Shown in pieces: positions 49,742 through 63,384 of a stretch of DNA of 64,000 bases. The position numbers and the translations under genes are program-made. Source of the DNA: Dipetalonema caudispina (lineage: Eukaryota > Nematoda > Chromadorea > Rhabditida > Onchocercidae); assembly GCA_013365325.1 (NCBI GenBank), contig JABVXV010000161.1, positions 1-64,000 of the forward strand, in the 5' to 3' direction. The notes under the pieces are model-generated. The model saw only the letters and a program-made list of their open reading frames with translations. It ran no database searches and was not told where the DNA came from. The first letter of the stretch is position 1, and the number at the start of each line of letters is the position of its first letter.

Positions 49742-52700
49742 ATGAGTACCGCTATAAATAAAGCGGCAGCCGTTATTGGTAGTACGGATTTTGATGAAGA
49801 AACATGGCTTGTAGAACCACCTAATCTACCAACGCAATCAAATAGCACGCAAGAATCGGGACGAATTGTCGAATGGTTACAGGTTTGATAGTTTATTTAC
49901 CCTCATTCGTCAGGAATTACTCAGACTTGTGATGATTTTGATTAAATTAGAAACAATTAAGAAAAGAATTTGAATGTTATGAAAATGAAATATATAAATA
50001 TGTCATAGTATACAAAGTATAAATGCATCATGGAATATGGAAGAATGCAAGGACATGATAATTATACATGAATGTAGCATGTAGCATGATACAAATGCAT
50101 GAAATAGTAACATTCTTCATTTTCATATTATAGGGTGCAGCGATGAATGTTGATTTCCAGACACGAAGTGCATTGAGCAGAAAATTAGCCAGTCAAGCGG
50201 CTAGGAAAAGTTAGTTCAATACGTTTTGGTAGTATTTATTGATACAAAATTATTTCTTGTAATGATGTATGGATGAAATACATATTTAAGATTGATAATT
50301 ACAGTAGCAGATACTGATAGGATTAATACAGTGAAATTATATCTTTTTTCTGACATAGCAAATGCTTAAAAATAAAAAAAGAAAAGAACATAATAATTGT
50401 TTTAAAAAACATTTAGTTTTAAAACTTTGCATGAAATAATTACCATTTATGGATATTAGTAATATTTTTTGAACTATAGAATTAGTTTTCATTTTGTGTA
50501 AATTGATTAATTAATATATATTAATTAAATTACATGATTGCAATTGTTCCAAGTCGCAGCACTGAGTAAGTCACATGAATGTTGTTGATAAATTACCGAA
50601 ATATAATATTGTTAATTTTCCATATATCAGTTTGCATATTACATCAACTTCCTGATTGCCTACAGTCGTTACATGCTTTTTTTTATTATAAATATAAGAC
50701 TATTCTTTCGTGACAGATTACTTGCTGTTGGCATAAAAACTATTTGAACTTCCTTACTATCAGGTAATATCGCTACTTTTAAAATCTCAACTAAATATAA
50801 GATATGGTTTTCACGAAAGAAGCGGGTAAAGTGCTTCACATGCAAGGCTATTTTGGTTACAGAAGTTTTTGCTTGAGTTCTTGAATAAATCAATTTTGCA
50901 TTAGATGATAAAATTTTGTTTACCAAATCTTATTATCATTGTCATCGCCATTATTATCAGGAAGATGATATCCCTAGGTAACTGCCACGAAAAATCTCAT
51001 TCATGATCATCGCTACTTCATTTCTTAGTTTTCACTACTAATTGTTACTTCTGTAACTTGTCGTCAAAACATAAATGATAATAAGAATTGGATTGGATGA
51101 TAAAAATCGACAAATATTTACTCTTTCTTTCTCTCATTCTTTTCATTTTATTAAAATGTTTGGATGAAGATTTTGGGGAAGCTATTATGAGCGAAGTGAT
51201 TTCGTCACGGAATTATCATTTAATTTTAATTTGAAAGTTGATGGAACAATTGTTGTGATTAAGAAATATAGGACTCTTGAGAGATTCCAATGTTCTACAA
51301 TAATTCGCACTCTACTCATTCTTTATTTTATTTCCCTTCTCATTTTCATCATCATTACTTTGGTTTTCTTTAGACATCATTTTTAGGTGATTTCATTGTC
51401 ATTTTGATTTTCTTCACTTGATAGCCTGGATTCGCTTTTGATATCAGTCATCCTCATATTTTATCCCATTTCCTCCTTTTTTACTTTCTCTCTTCTGGTT
51501 GTTATATTATACTGCAAAAGTAATGAATGGACAGAAAGTTTTCTTATCATTTCTCTAAAATCTACTTCTCTTTCCTCTTATACTATTTTTATTTAAAATT
51601 TATGTTTTTGAATTACTCAGTTTCCAATTTTTAATTTACAAATCAATATTGATTGATTAAGATCTATTTCGCCTTTTTCTTTGTTTTTTTGATTTTTTCT
51701 GGAAAGGAAAGAAGTTAAAGTGTTGAAAATTACTTGAAATTTTTGTTAGCATTGTCATTGATCGTCCGGCCTAATGCATCTCATAGTGATGCTTTACATC
51801 TAATACATCCCTCGATCGACTTACCAAACTCTCGTGATTTATTGAATGAATTTTTCGTTGTACTTCACCTTTTGAAGTGTTGACGTGCAATTTTTCGTTT
51901 CAAAATGATATTTTCGAATTACTCAAACTTCTGATGATCTCATTTTTTCCTGGTATATTTTTTGGTTTGATTTCAAAATTTATATTAATAACTGCTAGAA
52001 AATATTATGAGTTCAGGTAACTTCAGGACTAACTGCTTCTAAGCATTGTTAGTGAAAATAATAAACAATAGGTGCAAAATTGTTAAGTCATCGTCATGCT
52101 GCTAGCATTTCATTTATATCACCAATAAGTTTGAGAGTGGAAGGATAGAAAAGTAGAAGGTATGAGTAGCAGGTTGTGGACATTCAAGAGAATAATACAT
52201 CACAATTTGTTTTTTTGTTGTTTTCAAAAATGTGCAAAAAAGTAATCTCGAGAGAGTGAGGGAAGATAGTTGATGTGTTTTGGCATACTTGCAGTATTTT
52301 CATTCTACCTCATCCTCATTTCTCGTTTTCCCGATGATTCATTTATCATTTATTTGGTTTTGTTTTGTTCTTCGAAAAACCTTACTTTTCTTTTTGCAAA
52401 TTATTTACCGAACAAAATACTCATTTATTTGTGCTTGACTGTGCATTAATCAATTTTTTCCAAGAATTCATGTTTATGTTTTATTATTGTAATGCTAAAC
52501 GTTCTGTTCTGATGTGTTGTGCAATATTTAAGCGAGAATTGATTTAAAATTCTTCTCTTGAAGTGAAATTTTTTCCTATTTTCGATATTATACTATTGAA
52601 AATTAAGTGCTCCAACATACTGAAATTATTATGATAAAATTTTGAACATTATAATTAGTTACACATTTTTGTATTCTTAACTTTCTTAATTTTCAAGTTT

Positions 52701-55700
52701 CCGTGAGATCTACAAGTAATTCCCGTTTATCGTAGTAATTCCATATCTCATGAATCCTGGTACTATATTACTATTTTGTATTGTAATTCCTAAGATATTA
52801 TTTTACTTTTCTACTTGTTTAATTATTTTGAAAATTTCTAACCTTTATTGTGAGTGTGTTTTCGAATTTTGAATAATTAACAATGCAATCTTTGAATTAA
52901 TCTTGGGAAGAACTAATTGTACTGCTCACGTCTGGCTCTTTTTCTGCTTTCCAACCCATGATTTCTTGGCCATTCCATTTGAATGGTAACCGCAGTTTAA
53001 ACGGATTTGAAAAAAGAATTAAGAGATAGGTGTTACATTATTACTTTATATTTTAATGCGTGTGCTTTATATATATATATGTGAAATGTTTGCGATAATT
53101 TTAACTTTTGGAAATGTAATATTGGATATTTATTATTATTTAGCAACGGATGTCCCCAAATATTTTGTAGAGAAAAGCGCTGAAAAATTACGCGAAAAAG
53201 TGGGAAGTGTGAGCGGACATAGACGAGAACATTTGATTCAAGTACAAGAAGAGCTGATGGAAATGAACGATGGAAATGAAGAAGATTTAAAAGAAGAAGG
53301 AATCATACCAAAATGGAATGATAACTCTGTACCAGTACTGGATAAAAATTTAAATAAACAACATTCGGAAGTGTCTTACGAACAACAGCAGCATGGAGGA
53401 TTGGAGATTGCTGTATCATCAGTATTATCTTTACCACCAGTTGGGAATATGACAGTGATATCAGATGATGATGATGAAAATGATGAATTTTATGATGCAA
53501 GCTCCGATTTTAATGATGTACCGCTTTCATCTGCTACTATTACCACAGTCATCAATACTGCCAATATCATACCATCTACGATCGCATCACAAAACGGTAA
53601 AATTATTTCTTTCGATTATTTGATCAAATATTTCTTCTCTTACCAAAAGTATGTGCATGGGCATATCCAGTTATCTAAACTAAATATGGATGATATTGTA
53701 ATCATGAGAGAAAAAAAAAAGTGGCTAAATTTCTCGTAACTATTATCTCAATCGAAGGGGCAAATCTAGTTTCTAAAAAAAAAATTTTTTTACCTTTCAT
53801 CAATGATTACGATATCATTCTTTTTTTGCAAAAATTTCCCCTCGGTAATTATAATATCATTTGCTGATATGCCTATGAATGAATGTTTTCAAAAGCTTTA
53901 TGATCCCACTTGGCTTTTTTTTTTGTTAGCTATCAATTTTTTTCTGTTATTTGTTTTGAAATGCCAGTTCTTGAAGTTTCAGTTTGGATATTTTACATTT
54001 AATTTTGAAGGAAAAAATTGGTAATTTTTGAAAGGATTATATTATAGGCGGACAAGCAATTGGTTTGATAGATTTAGTGACTGCTCAAACAGCTGATACT
54101 TATGAACTAATTGTTGAATTAATCATATGAAAGTAACTTAATGCTGAAAACTGAAAATAAAAGTAACCTACACGAAATGTCTGACTTGAAAAGGATATTT
54201 TAATTTTTCATTCTTAGCATGCTTATTTTTAAAATTTTGCTTCATTTCCTAAATTCTGGTTTATTTTTGCCTTCATAATAAATAGTACGATTGATTTTTC
54301 TCTATGGTGGAAATTTTTGTTTTCTACTTAAACTCTAATTTTTGCTCGTGCTTATGCTTGTGCCTTTTAAGCCTGCTTATATTGCAAAGCATTTCGTTCC
54401 TGAAATTTATCAAGAAATAGATTGGAACTACTATTTTTGATTGATAATTGTGCATGTTGTTATATATTACTTAATGATTGTTTTATTGCATTTTGTAAGA
54501 TATGAGTTTTCCATTATCTCCTTAGCAAATTCAAATCCTCCTTTGTTGCCAGCGTTTGCTAAATAAGGTCCTGACAAGTGTAGAAGTCATCTGAACCACT
54601 GACCAAAATTAGAAAAATTTCCTGACGATTAAAAAAATGAAAATTATCTTTAAATCGTGAAATTTCCTTCGTCTAACAAAATACCTCTGACACACAGAGC
54701 TTTCATAATTCGATAGATCGAAGTCATTTCTCAAAAAGAAATACTAATGTAGTAATATATATTATTTATTACAAACTTCTGTTTATACTAAATCTTTCAT
54801 TATCATTGTTTTGCTGCTGATCGCTTTTTCCTCACCAGCTTCATCATGCATACATGAATGATCCATGAGTCGTTTCGATTTTTGCTTTTATGAGCGTTTT
54901 GATCTCCTCCTTTAAATCTTAGGTTTTCCACCTTCTTTTTTCACAAATTTTTATGCTGCAATGTCAGAAATGTTATATTTGCTGTGCTTCATTCATTCAC
55001 TATGCTAACAAAAATTTTCAAAAAACGTTGTATAGTATGCTTACAATATTCCATTTGTTATAGTTTTTAATTTTTTAAAATTATTTGAAACTTAGATATC
55101 GATTCAATTTGCATAATAATTATAATTATATCGAGATGGAAAAATTTTGAGAATATATGAGGATTATTATAAATAATTTTCTAAAATTCTTTAGAGATTA
55201 TCAGACAAATGCAGTCTGTCATCACTAATAAATTTGATAAATTTTTTCTTATAAGATATAGAGAAGGAAGAAGGGGAAATATATTTAATCGATTCGCATG
55301 CTTAGATTTCCCTTTTTATTAAATATATAAATTTGAAATTAATTTACTCGCTGGAATGATTCATTGTTTAAATTTTTTCTACTTAATTTGCTTTAAATTT
55401 TAGATTCACGTGATAAAGTAGTTTTGAATGGATCATCACTTGCAGCAGTAAGTGAATGCATCGAACCATCTGCAGATGTAATTTTTTTTTCCTTTTTAAC
55501 TTTAAATATGTTTTTTAAAATGTAGTTAAAATTTGGAATTAATTGGAGAAAAAGATGATTGCGTATGTGTTAAGTCATCATAAATTTCGAATTTTAAAGC
55601 TAAGTATTCTTCTGATTTTCTAATTTTTATCGCAGCTATTGGTAATCAAGTTTCATCGGTTGAATTTCAGTTTAATCAAACTATATGGATTAAAGTAAAT

Positions 55701-58189
55701 TTTTACTTTAACCTAGCTAATGTAACTTTTCCATTACTTAAATTATTCGCATCGTTTGTCAAAAATTACTTATTCCGCTATATAATACCATTGGTGATAT
55801 GAAGTATTAATAATATTTTAGAAGTCAATTAAATATGTATTATTTATTTTGTAGTCCAGCGCAAATAACATCACTTTACTGAACTCGAACTGTTCACGTC
55901 ATGAAGCACGACAAGTTCGGCAACTTAATACTGCACGTGTTCCGCCGATGATTGCACAAAATGTGGTATTACTTTCATTGAAATATTTTCGCTTTCGCAT
56001 ACAATTTTTTAGAAATTTCATGGATTTCCTTACAGATTTCTTCATTTGAAACTATATACATTTAACAGGTTACATTAAAAGGTAATAATTATCCACGTAA
56101 AAAACCATTTTTTGCAGTTTCTTCTATCAGTTTTTGTCTTCCCTGCTTGATCATGAAACAACTTCGGACTTTAATTATTCTATTTTAGCTTCATTTAATA
56201 TTTCTGATTGTTCTAAACATAAAAGGAGAAATTTTTTTCTTACTTCTCCCTATATTTAGTTAGTATTCAAGTAAACAATTTTGGCAGCAGATAGATCAGT
56301 TATTTGTCAAAGAGGATGGCGATATAGTCCTTGCATTGCCTATATGCAAAACTGATTCATCTTCGTTATTTTATCACCTGCTTGTGGAATGCACATTTTT
56401 TCGTAACATTCCGGTTTATGAACTAACCTTTTTTGTAGATTTCACAACGATCATCACTGCTGGATAAATCAAAATCACCATATGGATCAACGAAATCCCA
56501 TTCACCATCTATGCAACCAGACTTGAAAGATATTAAAAGTATTGTTGAACGACAAGAAGCAGGTTCCGTTTTATAATGTTAATGTTTGCAAGTTTTTTTT
56601 TTCGAATAATTTATACGTGGTTCCAGAAAAGATATCTTGATTTGCTCATGAATTCAAATATTTTTCAGGTTTCTTCCTTTTCTTCTTTTTGTGCTTTCTG
56701 AAATTAGAGCATTGCAGTTTTCACGCCTTTTCGATTTCATGCTGAACTTAAGTTTTTCAGAGTTGCGGGAAGAATTAAGCAAACTTAAATCTGTTCAGGG
56801 TGAAATCGCAAGCAAAGCGCTCTCTTCAAGTGCTCGTTAGTTTCTGATCTTAGTATTCCTTTTCTCAAAATTACTTTAGTTTAGCCTTATAATAAATTAC
56901 TTAATGTTATACTGAAAAGGAAAGGTAAAGTTGAGATTTCCCCTTGTTTGAATAGTCGAATCAAACGTTTGTTGAATAAGTAAAAATCACTTACATAAAT
57001 TTTTTATTTTTCACGACTTTTCGTTCTAATTCCTTAATGTTACGGTTTTCTACTTTGATTTTTCGAGTTTGTTTTTCAATCTCTCCAGTTACAATTGCTA
57101 CTTTATGTTAGATTTGCAGGTAAATCCCAGATGCAGTCTAAAAGGCCAGGAACGACGCCAATAGCATCATCAAAATCTATTGAATTTAATGCAAATGGTG
57201 CAAAACTATCAGCTGTTGCTGTACCATCTCCTGTTTTTCATGCTTCTGTAAGCTATATCTTATTTTATGATATCCTAATAAATAAGGTTGCCATTCATAA
57301 ATTAATAATGATAATAATTAAAAGAGTAATATAAACCGTCTATAGAGATTCATGGAAACTTCAGGATATAAAAGGCGGAATTTTATGATAAGATTTGATA
57401 ACCCTATATTGGGCTTATTACTCGTAGCTGTTCATCAAAATTGATAATCCTAGCTCATATATCGTGGGCTGATTTGGTAGTTGTACAACAACGGCCACTG
57501 TTTATAACATTGGTTATTTTTAATTGGTGATCCACTTTTAATTTGTTTGATTTCAGCGCTTACCGACTCCAGTTCGAAAAAGTCTTGGACGCAGTTTGAT
57601 TCCCACACCACGTGCTTCTGTGCTCTCCAAGTCGTATGTTTTCAAATATCTCTCAAATTCCTTGTCCTAAGATTTTGCTCCAATTTTAGGAGTAGCAAAA
57701 TACATAAATTTGTCTATATGAGTAGATTGCTGATTTATGAGGAATTTAAAATGAAAAGGCATTTGTTCAGATGAGTTGAAGTGGATTTTTTAGGTTCGCT
57801 GATCTAAAATGCTTTCGTTAAGTTAGCTTATTGTAAATAGCTTCCTTCAAACTAGAGCGCTGTTATTCTCATTGATTGATTTAAAAAGCTTTCTCTAAGC
57901 TGGCAGACGTATATCGAAGACTTTCTTTAAGCTAGATTTATCTTGGAATTTCCTTCAAACTAAAGTGGGACTGAAAGCTTGATTAAGTCGAATTGACGAA
58001 GATCTAAAACAGTTATTTGTAACTCGGAATTTCAAAAAAGAATCGGATGTTTTCAGAGCTATACGTGGCCTAGCTGGTGGTAGTACTCCATCATTAGTAT
58101 TATCCTCTCAGCATATATACGATGACACACGTTCCGAATGTGGTGGCATGTCACATAACGAACAGCGATGGGCTGACGAATGCTTCTGA
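49742..58189 (+). CDS. SLAIN: SLAIN-like microtubule plus-end protein
   Basis: Ten exons close in frame: 49742-49882, 50134-50209, 53144-53596, 55404-55447, 55855-55962, 56439-56562, 56761-56835, 57120-57247, 57557-57630, 58057-58189 (1356 nt, 451 residues). Assignment to the SLAIN family rests on short motifs. DEETWLVEPP near residue 20, followed by IVEWLQ and a 30-residue helical stretch, resembles the EE(S)WLY...WCRQVLD block of SLAIN1/2. The last residues, RWADECF, resemble W(R/K)DGCY at the SLAIN C-terminus. The low-complexity Ser/Pro/basic body holds GRSLIPTPR, an S-x-I-P EB1-binding motif with basic flanks, and the nearby RLPTPVRK. SLAIN proteins bind EB1 and ch-TOG (XMAP215) at growing microtubule ends. 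A short coiled-coil-prone segment (IVERQEAELREELSKLKS) lies in exons 6-7. The ATG is 1 nt after a TTCCAG acceptor. Exon 4 could instead end near 55480. The family call is moderate; the exon chain is good. Confidence 0.62.
51750..51878 (+). other. Candidate in-frame cassette exon of the SLAIN-like gene
   Basis: In the 2.9-kb intron 2, TTTTGTTAG is followed by 129 nt open in the phase set by exon 2. They encode 43 residues such as VRPNASHSDALHLIHPSIDL. They end before GTTGAC with the phase that exon 3 requires. GC content and codon use are higher than in the flanks. The donor is weak, so this is tentative. Confidence 0.35.
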
Positions 58190-61100
58190 ATTACGCAGCG
58201 AAAAAGTGAATTATTGAAACACATTATCACCATCCTAATATTTTTTTTGGAAATTATTTTTTCTCTGGCACAGTATTTTGCTTTAAAATGACAAGCGTAA
58301 ATGTTGTCATCATTTGCATAACTTTACTTGATTGCACTAAGTGTAAGTGTGGAAAAGGTGGTTACTTTGCTATTTTTGTCGTTGTCGTAAACCATGCTTA
58401 TCTATAGCGGTGGAAGTGCATAGAATGTCATAGTGTATATTATTTTGCTGCTTATACATTTGCAGTATCCGACTTTTATTTTTCTAAGCAAGAAATTACT
58501 GTGTTGCTTACTTGCTGAAATTAGGTTGAAATTCCAGTTTTTTGTCACTTATAAATTTAAATTCATCAAAGTGTGGGCAAGAAATAATCTTTGCTGATTA
58601 GATTTGAACAATATTTAGCATTTGCAACTTATAAATTTTTTTCTCACTGCTTGTTTCTATCAAACGACAATGCACAAATATTTAAATATTGTTTCGATTT
58701 CAAAATTTAATTTTTAAATTCAATTTATGACACGTCATCTTGTTTTGCAATATTTAATAAGAAGTGGTGTGGTAGATAATTTTGGTTCCCATTTATTTCT
58801 TATACTTGTTCAAATTTATTACATTACTTCGCAAGCTTTTCTGGCATAGGATGGGCTTTTATGACAGAACTACTAAATTTTAATGGTTTTGCAAAACAAA
58901 TTACATTTTTTTTTTCTCCTGCTATACTGTTTATCCAGTTTTCGATCGTTTATTAGTGTACTTGAGGTGAAAGTCGAATTGATGTAAGATCTTAAAATCA
59001 ATTGATATTATTATCTTTAAGCACTGTCCACAAATTTGAATAATCACAGTTTTTTTTTTTAAAAAAATTTGCCGTGTTTTAATGCGATAAGTTGTGATTT
59101 CCTAGTTTCCATTGAGTTTCTTACAATTTGTTTTTTTTTTTTTTTTTTCTTTGTGTAAGTATATATACATCTTATATGCTGTTGTTTGTATTTTATACCC
59201 TGTTATGCTTTTTATTGAGCTTATATAATTTGCAATTTAGTAGAAGTGTTTTTTTTTTTCTTTTCTATCAAACTTTCTATATCTTTTATTGTTATATTAG
59301 GTGTCAGAATAGTTGCAATCTAGTCATAGGAGATAGTTTTACCTGCATTTTTTGAGGACTTTTTTTTTCCTTTCTTTTTTCTCTTCCATTATTTTCAATT
59401 TATTTATTGTTTAGCTAATACATTACTATTTCTTGAAAGGCCAACCAATTTATTGTAGCAAATTTATGGTCCAAATTAGAAAATGAATCTTTCTTTTGTT
59501 GACAGATATATTCTTTGTGAGCTAATTTTTTTAAAGTTACATTTTTGCTGTAGTTGTATTTTTATTATTTCTTCAATGCTACATTTTTACTATGGTTTTT
59601 TTGCATCCAAACTTTTGTAAAAAAAAAAAGAAATTTCCTTCTAAAGCTGTATTTGTACTGTGATTTTTTTTTTTTTTTTGTGAAAGTTGAAAAAATAAAA
59701 AATAAAAATTTGGCTTACAAATAAAGTGGATCTTTTGATAATTGGTTATTATTATTGGCGTGTAAAAATCATTTTAAAGATATTAAGTTAAGCAGAAATC
59801 GAAGGTTAAAACATAATAGATGTATCTGGCATCAACTCTTCCTGTACAAAATCGTTCATCAAAAGATTATATTGATATTGGATATTTAGGAAAAAAAAAA
59901 GTTATCTGTAATCAGTTACCTAAGACTGAATAATAGATTGTTTTGTCCGTTAATACAAGGTATGATCCAGAATTTATTAGGTTAATCTGTTTTTTCATCA
60001 TTCATATTTTGATTTATTTTAACTTATATTTTGTGAAAAGAATACACTAATCGGTTATTTTATTTTTGTTATAGCATAGTATCTTTAATACTAGACATAT
60101 GTATTAGGTAAAAGGTTAAAAGTTCCTTCATCCTGTAATGTTTTCATGTTTGTGTAGTAAAATTTCCGAAAACTCTGTAAATATAATTATTATCAGTAGT
60201 AGCAGGTGATAAATTTAAATGAACTTGTTTAATTGGTGATAATTTTGATAACTTACGCAATATCATTAAGATTATCCAAATAAGTGACATATATATGTTC
60301 TTAACAATATTCTCAATTATTGATTTATAGCAGATATAATCATTTTTCAATTATTAAAATTGCTGATTAGATAGATTTTTATTTTTCTCTTACCTATCAA
60401 TATTCGGCATAAGTAAAGGAACAAATCTTTCATGCAAGATTTGAAATAAAATGAAATTTCTTTCATGAAAGTTGTAAGCATTAAACAAAAAAAAAAAAAA
60501 ACATGCATGACAAAAAAAGAGATTTCTTCCGCTAATTTAAATCGTGATATGAATAAATAAGTCAATAAATTTACACTTACAAATACAAGCAATAATTTTA
60601 TTATTTAACATGACAAATAATAAAATAAGCTTACTCCAATCAGTAAATAAAAAGTTATTGCTGTAAAAAAGCTTACAATCAACACACGAATAATTCTTAT
60701 CTCAATATGTTCAATTTTTCCTATCTTTTCTTGGTGCTTAAAATAGATATCATAGGAAAAGAAGCAAAATGTCACTACTCGAGTAATTAAATTAATTTTA
60801 TCAAGATTATTAAAGATAGAAGAAGAGATATCATAATCAACTATTTTCTTTTTGGAAAATTTATTGTGAAAAAAAAAAAAAAGATTTGAAAAATTTATGT
60901 GCTATGGTATCATATCTAGTATATACAATTGTACTTGGTGATTATTTTCAACATGCAGTTGTGTCGTATATCATGCAAATACGAGAAATGTCGCATTTGG
61001 GTTACATTGTCATCTTCATAAATTTTTTCTTACTAAACAAGTATCTCTTCTTGAAATTTTTTTTTTTTCGTTGAAGGAATGATTTACTATGAAATTTTGA

Positions 61101-63384
61101 TTTTTTTTTTTTCTTCTTTTGAAGATAGCTATTAATTACATCAAATGTAGTTCACAATCAGACATGTCACTTATTTTCTGTCACAAATAATTACTGGACA
61201 GAGCTTTACAAGAAGATAAATTTTAATTTGCTGCCGGAAAAAAAAAAAAATGAAATGAGAAGGAATTGTTTTGAATGAGAAGTGATAAAATTTTTTTATG
61301 AGCGGTAAAAAAAAAAGTTAACAAAAAATGTATTATTACTGAAATAAATATGCAAATTATTATTGTCGGATGAAGGAGAATGATGAAGGGAAAAGTAAAT
61401 GAAAAACAAATAGTTTTTATCAACAGTGTTATAGACTTCCCTTTATTTATTTATACATTATAAAAATTAAAAATACAATTTATACAGATAATTTAATGTT
61501 TTTGCTATAAATTAAAACTTCAAAAATATGGAATCATTAGTAAAGCGATTTTTTCCTCCCCCATACCATAAAAATATTTGTCGTCAAATTTCCGCAATTT
61601 AGATTATTTTAACGATTGTTTATTATTGGCGTAATTGAAATTACAAATAATGCGATATTCAATCTTTAATTAATTAGGATCAACTTATCAAGTAACTAAA
61701 ATTTTTGTGAAGTAAATATGGTAGTATTTAAGCAATACAGTTAACTTCACGTAAATATTCACGGAATAAATACAACGCGATGTATGTTAGAAGTGAAAAA
61801 GAAAGAAAAAAAAAAACTTTTATGAAATTTTAAATTAATTGAAAGAAAAGAAAAAAAGTTTTTACAATAGAAATTTTAGTTAAAAGAAAGCAATAGAAAA
61901 AACAAAAGAATTTTTACTCACAAATTCTCGAAAATATCAATTTAACTTTACTATTTCCCTCATACGATTAATCTATTTCCAAGACAAAAAAAAAAAAAAA
62001 GGAGAGAGAGAGAGAGAAGGTTAAAGGGAAACAAAAAGAAAAAAAGAAAAGAAGAAAGAGATTTATTATAGTTAAAAAGAAATAAGTGAAGAAGGTAAAA
62101 TTAAATTTGTTTACGTTTCTTTTTCCTGTTTTCCTCTTGTGACTTATCTTCGTGCTTGCATTATTTATTTATTAACAATTAATATTATTTGCATGTTTGA
62201 TAGGTAATAATTTTATATATGATAATAGTTTTTGTCATATATCATTATCTGGAATTTTGGATAATTTAATAAATCTATTAGCTATTCAATATGAAACAGT
62301 TTGGTATTCCAGTAATTTTAATATTGAGAAAAAGAGAAACATATTCTCTGTTATACGGAATTCCGGACAACTTTATTGGAATGTTAAATAGATATTCAAA
62401 ATATTAACTTAACAAGAAATATATACCATCCTAGTTGCAAGGTCTGTTCAATATTTTCTATTCAGATGAGATTTAAACTTTTCATAACGTCGACGAGTAG
62501 TGACAAAACCACAATTATTGTAATTCATCGATTTGTGCATATTTGTTTGTCATTGCTGTCGTTTTCTCGCGGCAGGTTTTGGGGTCAAAGGTCGGACGTT
62601 GGACTGTGTAATGCTTATTCAAGTTTGAGTTGTTGTTATGGTGCTGTTTGATTAGTTAGTTCAATTCGAATTAGCGTACTTTGATAGTAAAGTGATATAG
62701 AATTAATGTAGAATTATAATACTTCAAAAATTATATTGCTTTAGCTATGGATAAATCTTTTGGAATTGAGTAAAAAATGAAATTATCCAAGCAAAAAAAT
62801 AAGTTTAATCAACGAAATTTTTCTCATTTGATAACATTTATTTATTGTAGTTGTTAATTCATTACTGTTACCTAAGATGTCATTACTCCCTTCTTTTCTT
62901 TGCTTTCTATAGTTATTGTACAAAGATCTTGATATCTCTTCATTTTCCTGTCATTTTTCAACCACTGCAGCTCGTTTTCTACTCTTTTTTCAACTCTTCT
63001 TAAATTCATTTTAGGAAAATGACAATATCTCATAGTTCTTCTTTTTATTAGTTTCTGTTGTTTAAATGCATTCTTCTCTTCTCCTCTTGTTTATCGTGTA
63101 AAATTTTCATGTTTTCCTTTTTTTCTTTAATAATTTGAATTTGTTTCTTTCTTTCTCCCTTATCACTTATACACTTATTATATCAAGTTATCGACCGTAC
63201 TTCATTTTGGTATTCTTTCTGCTTTAACTGTTTCATTTTTCTATACTTCTTTTATTCACCAAACATAGAATTTTACTAGAAAGTAGTGATTAATTTGTCG
63301 ATGGATGAGTGATAAATGCTATCAGTTTTGCAGAAACTGTTGATTTTCTCATTTTCTGAAATTTCCTCATATTTTACGCCGACA
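58190..63384. other. Gene-poor region with the SLAIN-like 3' UTR and TTC4 upstream sequence
   Basis: No exon chain is supported. The left part may be a long SLAIN-like 3' UTR; several AATAAA occur between 59692 and 59725. T-runs and A-runs are frequent, with a short (GA)n at 62001-62017. A frame at 62197-62391 looks slightly coding-like but has no start or partner exon. A TTTTGCAG ending at 63333 is a plausible TTC4 trans-splice acceptor. Confidence 0.5.

Noticed and set aside
53603..53739. Continuation of SLAIN-like exon 3 to the stop at 53739
   Set aside because: After 53596 (AAC G/GTAAAA donor) the frame becomes low-complexity and basic. Splicing to 55404 restores acidic/Ser-rich, phase-compatible sequence.
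62197..62391. 64-codon plus-strand frame with somewhat protein-like composition
   Set aside because: It has no in-frame ATG near its start, opens at a GT rather than after a clear acceptor, and has no linked exon. I could not support it as a gene.
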